Assembly (NCBI GenBank): GCA_902546795.1
Contig: CACCLK010000001.1
Coordinates: 1-64,000, forward strand
Source: an uncultured Pelagibacteraceae bacterium
GTDB taxonomy: Bacteria > Pseudomonadota > Alphaproteobacteria > Pelagibacterales > Pelagibacteraceae
Length of the DNA: 64,000 nt
Reading direction: 5' to 3'
The translations under genes and the position numbers were made by a program. The notes under the pieces are model-generated. The model searched no databases. It was not told the origin of the DNA and saw nothing but the letters and a program-made list of their open reading frames with translations. Below are positions 20,875 to 31,601 of this stretch, one piece after another; position 1 is the stretch's first letter; every line of letters begins with the position of its first letter.

Positions 20875-22278
20875 ATGGAAAATAATTTTGATGTTATCGT
20901 TATAGGTGGTGGCCCTGGAGGATACGTATGTGCTATCAGATCTTCTCAATTAGGTTTGAAAACCGCATGTGTTGAAAGCAGAGGAACATTGGGGGGCACT
21001 TGTTTAAACGTTGGATGCATACCCTCGAAAAGTTTGCTGAACCTTTCAGAAAATTATCACAAAGCTAAAAAAGACTTTAAAAATCAAGGAATAGAAATAA
21101 GTGATATCAAATTGAATATTGATAAAATGATGCAAAACAAAGCCAAATCTGTTCAAGTCCTTACTAAAGGAGTAGAATTTCTTTTAAAAAAAAACAAGGT
21201 CTCTTATTTAAGAGGTAAGGGAGTAATATTTTCTCCTAATGATGTAGTAGTTTATGACGGAAGTGATAAAAAATCGTATAAAACAAAAAACATTGTTATA
21301 GCTACTGGCTCTGCTCCTTTAACTTTGCCCGGCATAGATATTGATGAAAAAAATATTTTATCCTCAACTGGAGCATTATCACTTAACAAAGTGCCTAAGT
21401 CCCTCGCGATAATTGGGGGAGGTTACATAGGCCTTGAAATGGGTTCAGTCTGGTCAAGATTAGGCACTGAGGTAACAGTTATCGAATACTTGGATCATAT
21501 TACACCTGGAATGGATAGAGAAATTTCAAAAGAATTCCAAAAGATATTAACAAAGCAAGGAATTAAATTTAAACTTAATAATAAAGTAAAAAGTGTTATA
21601 TCATCTTCTCAGGGATCAACCATAGTATTTGAGGACAATAATTCTAAAAAAGAAGAAAAACTTATTGCAGACAAAGTTTTATTATCAGTCGGAAGAAAGC
21701 CTTATACTGAGGGTTTAAATCTTTCAAAAATAGGGGTTAAAAAAGATTCTAAAGGTAGAGTTGAAGTAAATGAAAAATTACAAACAAGCGTAAAAAATAT
21801 TTTTGCAATTGGTGATGTTATCAAGGGACCAATGCTGGCGCATAAAGCTGAGGAGGAAGGTATTGCGGTCGCGGAGATACTCGCTGGTCAAGCAGGGCAT
21901 GTAAATTATGATGTTATTCCAGGGGTAATTTACACTGCACCTGAAGTTGCATCTGTGGGGAAAACAGAAGAAGAACTGAAGTCACAAAAAATAAATTATA
22001 AAGTGGGTAAATTTCCTTTTATTGCAAACTCAAGAGCAAAAGTGAATAATGAAACCGAAGGATTTGTAAAAATTCTCGCTAACGCGGAAACTGATAAAGT
22101 TCTCGGAGTTCATATTATTGGTCCTCACAGCGGTGACATGATTGCTGAAATGGCTTTAGCAATGGAATTTGGTGCTAGTTCTGAAGATATAGCTAGAACT
22201 TGTCACGCTCACCCAACACACACAGAGGCAATCAAAGAAGCTGCTTTAGCTGTTGATAAAAGACCAATTCATTTTTAA
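20875..22278 (+). CDS. lpd: Dihydrolipoamide dehydrogenase (E3)
   Basis: Lpd reoxidises dihydrolipoamide with FAD and NAD. It has the FAD loop IGGGPGGYVCAIRS, the redox-active disulfide in GGTCLNVGCIPSK, the NAD loop IIGGGYIGLEMGS, the FAD motif FAIGDVIKGPMLAHKAEEEG and the catalytic His-Glu pair in CHAHPTHTEA. The length of 467 is normal. It lies 2 bases after sucB. It may also serve the pyruvate complex whose E2 is encoded at 61430-62677, since no other E3 is seen in the window. Confidence 0.97.
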   Translation: MENNFDVIVIGGGPGGYVCAIRSSQLGLKTACVESRGTLGGTCLNVGCIPSKSLLNLSENYHKAKKDFKNQGIEISDIKLNIDKMMQNKAKSVQVLTKGVEFLLKKNKVSYLRGKGVIFSPNDVVVYDGSDKKSYKTKNIVIATGSAPLTLPGIDIDEKNILSSTGALSLNKVPKSLAIIGGGYIGLEMGSVWSRLGTEVTVIEYLDHITPGMDREISKEFQKILTKQGIKFKLNNKVKSVISSSQGSTIVFEDNNSKKEEKLIADKVLLSVGRKPYTEGLNLSKIGVKKDSKGRVEVNEKLQTSVKNIFAIGDVIKGPMLAHKAEEEGIAVAEILAGQAGHVNYDVIPGVIYTAPEVASVGKTEEELKSQKINYKVGKFPFIANSRAKVNNETEGFVKILANAETDKVLGVHIIGPHSGDMIAEMALAMEFGASSEDIARTCHAHPTHTEAIKEAALAVDKRPIHF

Positions 22279-22306
22279 TTTTAAATTTTTTTTATAAAAT
22301 CAACAT

Positions 22307-24259
22307 ATGGATGTGCCAGTTCTTCTGCCAAAAATATTTGATTATCCTCTTACATATAGCACTAGGGATAAATCTATAAGATCAGGTGATCTTGTTCAGG
22401 TGCCTTTTGGAAAAAAAAAAGAAATTGGAGTTGTGTGGGACAAGACTCAAAAAACTGGTAAAAAGATTAAGATTAAAACTATTGATAAAAAAATTAGAAA
22501 TAATTTTTTTAATAAAAATTTAATTAAATTTGTTAATTGGTTCTCAGTATACAATCTTTCTCCTAGAGGTCTTGTGCTTAAAATGTGTTTAGGCAACTTG
22601 AAAAATTTTGAAAAAAAGGGAATTTTTAAAAATAACTTTTGTAATAATATTCAAAATAAATTTAAATTAAGTGAGGAACAAGAGAAATCCGTTCAAAACT
22701 TAAATAGCTTCGGGGAAAAATTTCAAACAACTTTAATCGAAGGTGTGACCGGATCAGGTAAAACACTAGTTTATTTTCAACGAATAAAAAAGATAATGAA
22801 AGAAAACAAGCAAGCTTTAGTATTATTACCTGAAATTTTTTTAACAAATCAATTTAAAGATAGATTTAATGAATTTTTTGGATTTGAACCTTATATTTGG
22901 CATTCAAAAATAACACCGAAAAATAAAAAGAAAATTTGGGATGGTATTCATACTAATAAAATTAAAATTTTAATTGGAGCTAGATCTGCTTTATTTCTTC
23001 CTTTTAAAAATTTGGGTTTAATAATTGTTGATGAGGAACATGACCCATCCTACAAGCAAGAGGATGTTGTAATTTATAATGCTCGAGATATGGCAATTAT
23101 GCGAGCCTCTATTGAAAACATACCTATTCATCTTGTTACTTCTGTTCCCTCATTGGAAACATTTAATAATGTTAAAAAAAATAAGTATAAGCAAACTTTT
23201 TTAAAAAAAAGATTTAATAATTTTAAGTTTCCTAAGACAAAGATAGTTAATTTGAATTTAGAAAAAATGAAAAAAAGTTTTATAGCTGAGCAGACAATAG
23301 AAATAGTTAAAGATTATCTAAAAAAAGGTAACCAAGTTCTCTTTTTTTTAAATCGAAGAGGTTATTCCCCATTTCTTATTTGTAAAGATTGTGGTTTCAA
23401 GCACTTATGTCCTCATTGCTCAATTTATCTAACATATCATAAAATAAAGAAAAAAGTTGTATGTCATTTTTGTGGTTACGAAAATAAAATTATAAATACT
23501 TGTAAAAAAACACAGAACAAATGTAATTTCTCAATGTTTGGACCAGGTGTGGAAAGAATATTTGAGGAACTTAAAATCAAACTTCCTGAAAGAAAAATTA
23601 AAATTTTTTCAAGTGACTATCTGTCTAAAAAGAAAGAGTCTGAAAAAATTTTTGAAGAAATTAAAAAAAAGGATGTAGATATTTTAGTCGGTACACAAAT
23701 GATTTCTAAAGGTTTTAATTTTCCAAAATTAAATTGTATTGTTGTTGTAGATGCTGATTTTTCTGGAAGAGGATATGATCTTAGAGCAACTGAAAAAAAT
23801 ATTCAATTGTATAACCAATTAAGTGGAAGAGCGGGAAGATTTTCTGACGAGTCTATTATTGTTTATCAAACATTAAATCCTAATAGTGAAACTCTCAATG
23901 ACTTAATAATTAATAACCCAAAAAAATTTTTGGAGGAGGAACTAGTTTTGCGAAAAGGAAATAATCTTCCACCCTTTTCAAAACTTATAGCAATTATTGT
24001 GACATCAAAACATAAAGAAAAAAGTTTTAGAGGAGCACAAGAAATTAAAATTAGACTTTCAAAAATTGACAATATGGATGTTTTGGGCCCAGTGGAGTCG
24101 CCGGTTTCAAAACTTAAAAATAAATATAGAACTAGGCTTCTGATAAGAACTAATAGCCAATTTTTTGCTCAAAAACCTCTAATGAATCTTATAAAAAATC
24201 TAAAGATTTCAAGTCAAATTAAACTTACGGTTGATGTAGATCCAATTAATTTTGTATGA
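22307..24259 (+). CDS. priA: Primosomal protein N' (replication restart helicase)
   Basis: PriA reloads the replisome at stalled forks. The N-terminal DNA-binding part begins VPVLLPKIFDYPLTY. Walker A GVTGSGKT is near residues 146-153 and IIVDEEHDPSYKQED is the DEEH box. Zinc ligands appear as CKDC, CPHC and CHFC, but the last pair is spread out as CKKTQNKC rather than the usual CPxC. QLSGRAGRF is helicase motif VI. At 650 residues it is shorter than E. coli PriA (about 730). priA before the ATP synthase operon is a common alphaproteobacterial arrangement. Confidence 0.95.
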   Translation: MDVPVLLPKIFDYPLTYSTRDKSIRSGDLVQVPFGKKKEIGVVWDKTQKTGKKIKIKTIDKKIRNNFFNKNLIKFVNWFSVYNLSPRGLVLKMCLGNLKNFEKKGIFKNNFCNNIQNKFKLSEEQEKSVQNLNSFGEKFQTTLIEGVTGSGKTLVYFQRIKKIMKENKQALVLLPEIFLTNQFKDRFNEFFGFEPYIWHSKITPKNKKKIWDGIHTNKIKILIGARSALFLPFKNLGLIIVDEEHDPSYKQEDVVIYNARDMAIMRASIENIPIHLVTSVPSLETFNNVKKNKYKQTFLKKRFNNFKFPKTKIVNLNLEKMKKSFIAEQTIEIVKDYLKKGNQVLFFLNRRGYSPFLICKDCGFKHLCPHCSIYLTYHKIKKKVVCHFCGYENKIINTCKKTQNKCNFSMFGPGVERIFEELKIKLPERKIKIFSSDYLSKKKESEKIFEEIKKKDVDILVGTQMISKGFNFPKLNCIVVVDADFSGRGYDLRATEKNIQLYNQLSGRAGRFSDESIIVYQTLNPNSETLNDLIINNPKKFLEEELVLRKGNNLPPFSKLIAIIVTSKHKEKSFRGAQEIKIRLSKIDNMDVLGPVESPVSKLKNKYRTRLLIRTNSQFFAQKPLMNLIKNLKISSQIKLTVDVDPINFV

Positions 24260-24262
24260 TGA

Positions 24263-24299
24263 TATCATAAGCTCTTGAACGCAATAATCTCTTATGATA
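24263..24299. promoter_or_regulatory. Inverted repeat upstream of the F1-ATPase operon
   Basis: The arms TATCATAAG (24263-24271) and CTTATGATA (24291-24299) are perfect reverse complements separated by 19 bases. The left arm also overlaps a 10-base palindrome ATGATATCAT (24259-24268). This lies in the only noncoding gap (87 bases) between priA and atpH. It could be a regulator's double half-site or an RNA stem; no T tract follows, so it is not an intrinsic terminator. No good -35/-10 pair stands out nearby. Confidence 0.4.
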
Positions 24300-24346
24300 C
24301 GACAAAATAATTTCTTAACATAATCATAGGTATTATTTTGATCTAA

Positions 24347-24895
24347 ATGAAGTCATTTTCTACAGAAACATCCGAGAGGTACGCATCGGCTTTATTTCAA
24401 CTGGCCGTTGAAGAAAAAAACTTAAATATTGTTGAACAGAATGTTTCAAATTTTCAAAAAATTTATAAAAACAATCCTGACTTAAGAAATTTTATTAAAA
24501 ATCCTACAAATACAGATGAAGAGCAATCAGGATTAGTTGAAGCTTTATCAAAAAAAATAAATTTGACAAAAATTTTTAAAAATTTTTTACTTTTACTTAT
24601 TAAAAAAAGAAGAATATTTTTTATTGAAAAAATTTTAGCGAGTTTTAATAAATTTGTTACAAGACAAAAAGGGGAAATAAACGCTTCATTAATTTCATCA
24701 AAAGAGTTATCAAAACAAGAGATTGAAAAAATTTCAAAAGAATTATCTATTGACAGAGGATCTTCGATAAAATTTAGCTTTGAAGTTGATAAAAGTTTAA
24801 TTGGTGGCTTTAAAGTCCAGATTGGTAGCTTGATGATCGACTCTTCAATAAAAAATAAACTTAAAAAATTTCAACAATTAATGATTGAAAATTAA
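24347..24895 (+). CDS. atpH: ATP synthase F1 subunit delta
   Basis: The delta subunit forms the top of the peripheral stalk linking F1 to subunit b. The N-terminal SERYASALFQLAVEE and the C-terminal DKSLIGGFKVQIGSLMIDSSIKNKL are the two family signatures. The 182-residue length is normal. It is the first gene of atpHAGDC; the F0 genes are not in this window, as expected for alphaproteobacteria, which keep F0 in a separate operon. The stop is directly followed by atpA. Confidence 0.97.
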   Translation: MKSFSTETSERYASALFQLAVEEKNLNIVEQNVSNFQKIYKNNPDLRNFIKNPTNTDEEQSGLVEALSKKINLTKIFKNFLLLLIKKRRIFFIEKILASFNKFVTRQKGEINASLISSKELSKQEIEKISKELSIDRGSSIKFSFEVDKSLIGGFKVQIGSLMIDSSIKNKLKKFQQLMIEN

Positions 24896-26422
24896 ATGGA
24901 TATTAACCCTTCAGAAGTAACTAAATTATTAAAGGAACAAATCAAAAATTTCGGCGATAAAGCAGAAGTTTCAGAGGTAGGTAAAGTTCTCTCAGTTGGC
25001 GACGGTATTGCCAGAGTATATGGTCTAGATAATGTTCAAGCAGGCGAGATGGTAGAGTTTAATGATGGATCTAAGGGTATGGCTCTTAATTTAGAAAATG
25101 ATAATGTTGGAGTAGTTATATTTGGTGATGATAGACAGATTAAAGAGGGAGACACTGTAAAAAGAACTAAATCAATCGTGGATGTGCCTGTTGGCAAGGA
25201 GTTATTAGGAAGAGTAGTAGATGGTTTAGGAAACCCAATTGATGGAAAAGGCAGCTTACCGAGTAAGATTAATAGAAAGCGGGTAGAAGTAAAAGCTCCA
25301 GGAATCATACCAAGAAAATCAGTAAACGAACCTATGCAAACTGGCTTAAAAGCAATTGATAGCTTGATCCCAGTTGGACGAGGCCAGAGAGAATTGATAA
25401 TTGGAGATCGTCAAACTGGTAAGACAGCTGTGGCTATTGATACGATAATAAATCAAAAAGAAATAAATAAATCCGGGGATGAAAAGAAGAAGTTATATTG
25501 TATATACGTGGCTATTGGTCAAAAAAGATCAACTGTAGCACAAATAGTAAAAACCTTAGAAGATGCGGGAGCTCTAGAATATACAACTGTGGTCTCAGCT
25601 ACCGCCTCAGACTCTGCGCCATTGCAATTTTTAGCTCCTTACACAGGCTGTACGATTGGTGAGTATTTTAGAGATAACGGTATGCATGCTTTAATTATTT
25701 ATGATGATCTTTCTAAACAAGCTGTGGCTTATAGGCAAATGTCTTTATTGTTAAGAAGGCCTCCAGGAAGAGAAGCATATCCAGGCGACGTATTTTATCT
25801 TCATAGCAGATTACTAGAGCGTGCTGCTAAACTAAATGATGATAAAGGCGGTGGTTCATTAACAGCACTTCCAATAATTGAGACCCAAGCGGGAGACGTG
25901 TCAGCATATATTCCGACAAATGTGATATCAATTACAGACGGGCAAATTTTTCTTGAAACAGAACTTTTCAACCAAGGTATCAGGCCAGCTGTCAATGTGG
26001 GATTATCTGTGTCACGTGTTGGATCAGCAGCTCAAATAAAAGCGATGAAAAAAGTCGCTGGCTCAGTCAAACTTGAGCTCGCTCAATATCGTGAAATGGC
26101 AGCTTTCGCCCAGTTTGGATCTGATCTTGATGCATCAACACAAAAACTCTTGAACAGAGGATCAAAATTAACTGAATTGTTAAAACAAAATCAATACTCT
26201 CCGTTTACTGTTGCAGAGCAAGTAGTTTCGATTTTTGCTGGAGTGAGAGGCTTTTTAGATGATATACCATTGGAGAAAATCAAGGATTTTGAGACAAAAC
26301 TAATCGATAAAATAAAAAGTGAAAAAAAAGAGATTCTAGAAAGCATAAATTCATCAGGAAAATTAGAGGAAAAAACCGAGAAACAAATAGAAACAATAAT
26401 AGAAGCTATTAAGAGAAAATAA
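24896..26422 (+). CDS. atpA: ATP synthase F1 subunit alpha
   Basis: AtpA is the non-catalytic nucleotide-binding subunit of the F1 hexamer. It starts [16 protein letters not shown] and shows the P-loop [11 protein letters not shown], the segment [13 protein letters not shown], and [17 protein letters not shown] with the arginine finger region. The length of 508 is typical. It starts at the base after the atpH stop and is followed by atpG after one base. Confidence 0.98.
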   Translation: MDINPSEVTKLLKEQIKNFGDKAEVSEVGKVLSVGDGIARVYGLDNVQAGEMVEFNDGSKGMALNLENDNVGVVIFGDDRQIKEGDTVKRTKSIVDVPVGKELLGRVVDGLGNPIDGKGSLPSKINRKRVEVKAPGIIPRKSVNEPMQTGLKAIDSLIPVGRGQRELIIGDRQTGKTAVAIDTIINQKEINKSGDEKKKLYCIYVAIGQKRSTVAQIVKTLEDAGALEYTTVVSATASDSAPLQFLAPYTGCTIGEYFRDNGMHALIIYDDLSKQAVAYRQMSLLLRRPPGREAYPGDVFYLHSRLLERAAKLNDDKGGGSLTALPIIETQAGDVSAYIPTNVISITDGQIFLETELFNQGIRPAVNVGLSVSRVGSAAQIKAMKKVAGSVKLELAQYREMAAFAQFGSDLDASTQKLLNRGSKLTELLKQNQYSPFTVAEQVVSIFAGVRGFLDDIPLEKIKDFETKLIDKIKSEKKEILESINSSGKLEEKTEKQIETIIEAIKRK

Positions 26423-26423
26423 A

Positions 26424-27302
26424 ATGCCAAGCTTAGACGATTTAAAAAAAAGAATAAAAAGTGTTAAATCAACACAAAAAATCACGAAGGCGATGAAAAT
26501 GGTAGCCGCAGCAAAATTAAAAAAAGCGCAAGAAAATGCTGAAAAAGGAAGACCATTTAGTGATAAAATGCAAAATATCATTTTAAATCTTACTTTAGCT
26601 ATGAAAGACGATACGAGCGCTCCAAAGCTTTTAACTGGAACTGGAAATGATAAGACATATTTATGTGTCTTGTTAACAGCTGATAGAGGTTTATGTGGAG
26701 GTTTCAATACAAACATCTGTAAGCTTGCTAAAAAACATTTTAGGCAAATTTTAAATGATGGTAAAAATTTAAAGATTATTTCTGTTGGCTCTAAAGGTTA
26801 TGATCAAATAAAAAAGGAGTTTTCAAAATACGTTATTGAGAAGAGAGATTTTAAAAATATTAAAAATATAACCTTTGATGATGCTCAAAATATTGGAAAA
26901 ATTATATTAGAACTTTTTGAAAATAATCAGTTTGATAAATGCTTTTTATTTTTCAATAATTTTAAAAATGTGATTACTCAAGTTCCTAAGGCTCAACAAA
27001 TCATACCAGCACAGGAAATTGATAATCAAAGCAAAGATCAAAATAAAACAAACTATGATTTTGAACCTGATGAAGATGAGATACTCGAGGACCTGTTGCC
27101 AAAAAATATATCTACTCAAATTTTCAAAGCCTTTTTAGAAAATGCTGCTAGTGAGCAAGGTTCAAGAATGACTGCTATGGATAACGCTACTCGAAACGCA
27201 GGTGATTTGGTTGAAAAACTAACGATTAATTATAATAGAAGCAGGCAAGCAGCTATCACAAAGGAATTGATTGAAATAATTTCAGGAGCTGAAAGTTTAT
27301 AA
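26424..27302 (+). CDS. atpG: ATP synthase F1 subunit gamma
   Basis: AtpG is the central rotor shaft inside the alpha/beta hexamer. The N-terminal KRIKSVKSTQKITKAMKMVA and the C-terminal SEQGSRMTAMDNATRNA are the rotor helices. LTADRGLCGGFN is a typical core motif. The length of 292 is usual. A Lys/Asp/Glu-rich stretch around residues 195-225 forms the variable peripheral part. It lies one base after atpA and directly before atpD. Confidence 0.98.
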   Translation: MPSLDDLKKRIKSVKSTQKITKAMKMVAAAKLKKAQENAEKGRPFSDKMQNIILNLTLAMKDDTSAPKLLTGTGNDKTYLCVLLTADRGLCGGFNTNICKLAKKHFRQILNDGKNLKIISVGSKGYDQIKKEFSKYVIEKRDFKNIKNITFDDAQNIGKIILELFENNQFDKCFLFFNNFKNVITQVPKAQQIIPAQEIDNQSKDQNKTNYDFEPDEDEILEDLLPKNISTQIFKAFLENAASEQGSRMTAMDNATRNAGDLVEKLTINYNRSRQAAITKELIEIISGAESL

Positions 27303-28723
<1,421 letters not shown>

Positions 28724-28724
<1 letters not shown>

Positions 28725-29113
28725 TGGCTGAAAACTTTAAGTTTGAACTAGTAAAACCAGATCAGTTTGTTTTTTCCTCTGAAGTATCATCAGTAAAAAT
28801 ACCTTGCTACGAAGGGGAGATGACTATTCTTAGAGATCATATTTCTTTAATAACTTTCTTAAGACCAGGGATAGTTGAAATTGACAAACAGGGAAATTTG
28901 GAAAAATACTATATAGAGGAAGGGACAGTAGAATTTAATAATAATAATCTTTTAGTTCTTACATCTACAGCAGAAAAATTAGTGGAACTCGATAAAAATA
29001 AAATCAATCAAATTTTAGCCGATACAGAGAAAAAACTTAATGATGATCAAATTAGCGATAAAGAAAAATATTTTTTAACTTATAAAGCAAGCACTCTCAA
29101 ACAACTTTCTTAA
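28724..29113 (+). CDS. atpC: ATP synthase F1 subunit epsilon
   Basis: The epsilon subunit couples the rotor to the c-ring and can inhibit ATP hydrolysis. The N-terminal beta domain is seen in FKFELVKPDQFVFSSEVSSV, GEMTILRDHISLIT and IEEGTVEFNNNNLLVL. A short helical C-terminal part follows. The length of 129 fits. It ends the operon and overlaps the convergent rppH gene by 17 bases (29097-29113), so there is no room for a separate terminator. Confidence 0.95.
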
Positions 29114-29579
29114 GTGAGTTTTTGATTCTATCAGTGAGCTTTTCATAAACTTCTCTCTTAAAATCTACTATCACTTTGGGCAAACTATCTATATCTATCC
29201 ACTTCCACTCAATAAATTCAGGTTTTAAAGTTTGAATATTAATTTCATTTTCATTACCTAAAAATCTTGTTAGAAACCATTTTTGTTTTTGACCCTTAAA
29301 TCTTCCTTTCCAAATTATACCCACAAGTTTTTTGGGAAGAAAGTATTCGTACCACTCATCAAATGCTTCAAGAATCTCTATATTTTTAATACTCGTTTCC
29401 TCGTATAATTCCCTTTTCATTGCATCGATGAAATTTTCATTTTGATCAACACCACCTTGCGGCATTTGCCATTTATCAACTGGGTTATCTTTTCTTTTTC
29501 CTACAAAAACTTTATTTTCATGATTAAGAATTATTACTCCAACTCCAATTCTCATAGGTAAATCATTTTTATTTACCAT
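29097..29579 (-). CDS. rppH: RNA pyrophosphohydrolase (Nudix)
   Basis: RppH removes pyrophosphate from mRNA 5' ends to start decay. The N-terminal MRIGVGVIILNHENKVFVGKR and the region WQMPQGGVDQNE are typical. The Nudix box spans about residues 42-64: Gly, Glu after five residues, then REL and EE at the set spacing. The usual Gly after EE is Ser. The length of 160 is usual. It is the last gene of the leftward rplU-to-rppH operon, overlapping the ctpA stop by one base, and its 3' end overlaps atpC. Confidence 0.92.
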   Translation of the reverse strand: MVNKNDLPMRIGVGVIILNHENKVFVGKRKDNPVDKWQMPQGGVDQNENFIDAMKRELYEETSIKNIEILEAFDEWYEYFLPKKLVGIIWKGRFKGQKQKWFLTRFLGNENEINIQTLKPEFIEWKWIDIDSLPKVIVDFKREVYEKLTDRIKNSLKKVV

Positions 29580-30715
29580 TACGATTGAAACAAATTTATT
29601 GCGTAGTTTAATTGATTGTCTTTATCTGAGCTTATTTCAAAATCTTCGTTTGACTCTTCAACAAAAATATCGGGTGCTACACCTACTTCAGAAATAGATT
29701 TTCCAGATGGAAGGTAGTACTTTGAGATTGTCAACCTCATTCCTCCACCATTATCCAAAGGAATAATTGATTGAACCGATCCTTTACCATAGGAATTCTC
29801 ACCAAGTAAAATTGCCCTCTTATGATCTTTTAAAGCTCCAGCAAGTATTTCAGATGCCGAAGCGGAACCATTATTAATTAATACGATTACAGGCTTACCA
29901 TTAATACCATCACCAGATTTTGCAAAAAACTTTCTTGTTTCTGAAATTTTACGACCTTTTGTTGAAACTATTTCACCTTCGTCTAAGAAAAAGTCCGTGA
30001 TACTAATAGCTTGAGTAAGCAATCCGCCAGGATTATTTCTTACATCAAGAATGTAACCAACTGGTTTGTTTTTTTCCATTTTTTTAATTTCTTTGAAGAG
30101 TTGATCATCAGTATTTTGATTAAAAGATTTCAATTTAATATAACCAATATTCATCTTTTTATTCAAAATTTTTGTTTCAACTGATTTTACTTCAATAATA
30201 GCTCTTTTGATTTTAAACTCTAAAACTTTCTTCACATTTTTTCTTCGGATAGTTAAATTAATTTCAGAACCAACCGGACCTCTCATTAGTTTCACAGCTT
30301 CCATTAAAGTCTTGCCTTGGACCTGAGTATCATTAATTCTAACAATATAGTCTCCAGCTTTAATACCTGCTTTATCTGCTGGCGTGTCTTGTATTGGCGA
30401 TATAACCTTCACAACTCCAGCTTCCATACCAATCTCGATACCCAGTCCACCAAACTCTCCTTTAGTGTCGGTCTGCATACTTTTAAATAATTCTGGACTC
30501 ATATAAGCTGAGTAAGGGTCTAAGGATTGCAACACCCCATTAATAGCAGAGTCCATTACTTCAACTTGATCAATTTCGTCGACATACTCACTTTTTATTT
30601 TATCTAAAACTTCTCCAAACAAATCAATTTTGTCGAATAATTCTTCTTTAGTATTTCCTTTTAAAGGATTAGTAAAAAAAAATAGAACAATAAAAATATA
30701 ATAAATTAATCTCAT
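29579..30715 (-). CDS. ctpA: C-terminal processing protease (S41), periplasmic
   Basis: CtpA cuts exported proteins from their C-terminal ends. It begins with a hydrophobic signal segment (residues 1-20), followed by the N-terminal YVDEIDQVEVMDSAI region, a PDZ domain (about 85-170, GGLGIEIG and AGIKAGDYIVRIND), and the protease core. YILDVRNNPGG, GSASASEILAGAL (catalytic Ser region, 283-295) and GENSYGKGSVQ (Lys311) form the Ser-Lys dyad. The length of 378 is slightly short for the family. It lies between rsfS (4-base overlap) and rppH. Confidence 0.95.
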   Translation of the reverse strand: MRLIYYIFIVLFFFTNPLKGNTKEELFDKIDLFGEVLDKIKSEYVDEIDQVEVMDSAINGVLQSLDPYSAYMSPELFKSMQTDTKGEFGGLGIEIGMEAGVVKVISPIQDTPADKAGIKAGDYIVRINDTQVQGKTLMEAVKLMRGPVGSEINLTIRRKNVKKVLEFKIKRAIIEVKSVETKILNKKMNIGYIKLKSFNQNTDDQLFKEIKKMEKNKPVGYILDVRNNPGGLLTQAISITDFFLDEGEIVSTKGRKISETRKFFAKSGDGINGKPVIVLINNGSASASEILAGALKDHKRAILLGENSYGKGSVQSIIPLDNGGGMRLTISKYYLPSGKSISEVGVAPDIFVEESNEDFEISSDKDNQLNYAINLFQS

Positions 30716-31059
30716 ATGATCGCTTTTTGTTTTGGAACTGGTTCAGACCACATTTTCTCTAAATCATAAAAATTTCTCTTTTCTGGATGGAATAAGTGAA
30801 CTATTACATCTATTGCATCAACTAACTTCCAATCGCTACTATCTTTACCTTCAATTTTACAATTTATTATTCCGTTTTTCTTTAAAACATTTAATAAGTT
30901 TTCAGACAGAGCTTGTAAGTGTCTAGAAGAATTTCCTGAGGCTATAATCATAAAGTCCGCAATTTGAGACTTATTTTTTAAACTAATTACAACAATATTT
31001 TTGGCTTTATTCTCATCTAAATTTTTAGTTATAATTCTTTTAAGTTTAAAAACTTGCAT
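30712..31059 (-). CDS. rsfS: Ribosomal silencing factor RsfS
   Basis: RsfS binds L14 and blocks subunit joining when nutrients are low. The sequence has the family core: KNIVVISLKNKSQIADFMII, ASGNSSRHLQALSENLL, KIEGKDSSDWKLVDAIDVIVHLF and the end YDLEKMW. The length of 115 is normal. It overlaps nadD by one base and ctpA by 4 bases. nadD-rsfS pairing is widespread in bacteria. Confidence 0.95.
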   Translation of the reverse strand: MQVFKLKRIITKNLDENKAKNIVVISLKNKSQIADFMIIASGNSSRHLQALSENLLNVLKKNGIINCKIEGKDSSDWKLVDAIDVIVHLFHPEKRNFYDLEKMWSEPVPKQKAII

Positions 31060-31598
31060 TAAATCTTTTTATATTTATTTCTTATAGTAGAGGAAGATAT
31101 ATCTATTTTTTTATTTTTAATAAATATGATATTTTTGCCTCTATATCTCTTTATAATTATAGATTTTTTAGCTTTTTTATCAAACCCTTTTCTTGAAAAT
31201 ACTAACACTTCACATTTTTTAAGTATTTCTCTGTATTTGTGCCATTTATGAAAATAAATTAAATTGTCTGATCCAATAAGCAGAAAAATTTTTGCTTTCA
31301 AATTTTTCCTTTTTAAATAGTTTATTGAGTTAATTGTTCTTAAAGATTTTAATTTTCGCTCTAAATATAGCACTTTAATTTTTTTGTTTTTTTTGGTGAT
31401 TTGTCTAGATCTTTTAATACGTTCTTTAAGATTAAAAAAACTCTTTTTTTTAAATGGATTTTTTTCCGTGATTAACCAATAAAGATAACTAGATTTCGTC
31501 TTTTTCAAAAAAGTTAAAGCAATTTTTAAATGACCATGATGAGGAGGGTCGAAAGAACCTCCAAAAATACCAATTGATTTAAACTTTAATTTCTTCAT
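31059..31598 (-). CDS. nadD: Nicotinate-nucleotide adenylyltransferase
   Basis: NadD makes deamido-NAD from nicotinate mononucleotide and ATP. The nucleotidyltransferase motif GIFGGSFDPPHHGHLKIA is at residues 11-28. LIGSDNLIYFHKWHKY and the C-terminal ISSSTIRNKYK also match the family. At 179 residues it is a short NadD but both ends are present. Very Lys-rich. It precedes rsfS with a one-base overlap and follows proA after 3 bases. Confidence 0.93.
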   Translation of the reverse strand: MKKLKFKSIGIFGGSFDPPHHGHLKIALTFLKKTKSSYLYWLITEKNPFKKKSFFNLKERIKRSRQITKKNKKIKVLYLERKLKSLRTINSINYLKRKNLKAKIFLLIGSDNLIYFHKWHKYREILKKCEVLVFSRKGFDKKAKKSIIIKRYRGKNIIFIKNKKIDISSSTIRNKYKKI

Positions 31599-31601
31599 TT
31601 A

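Noticed and set aside
26363-26716. 117-residue minus-strand frame across atpA/atpG
   Set aside because: Antisense to two certain ATPase genes; no recognisable motif.
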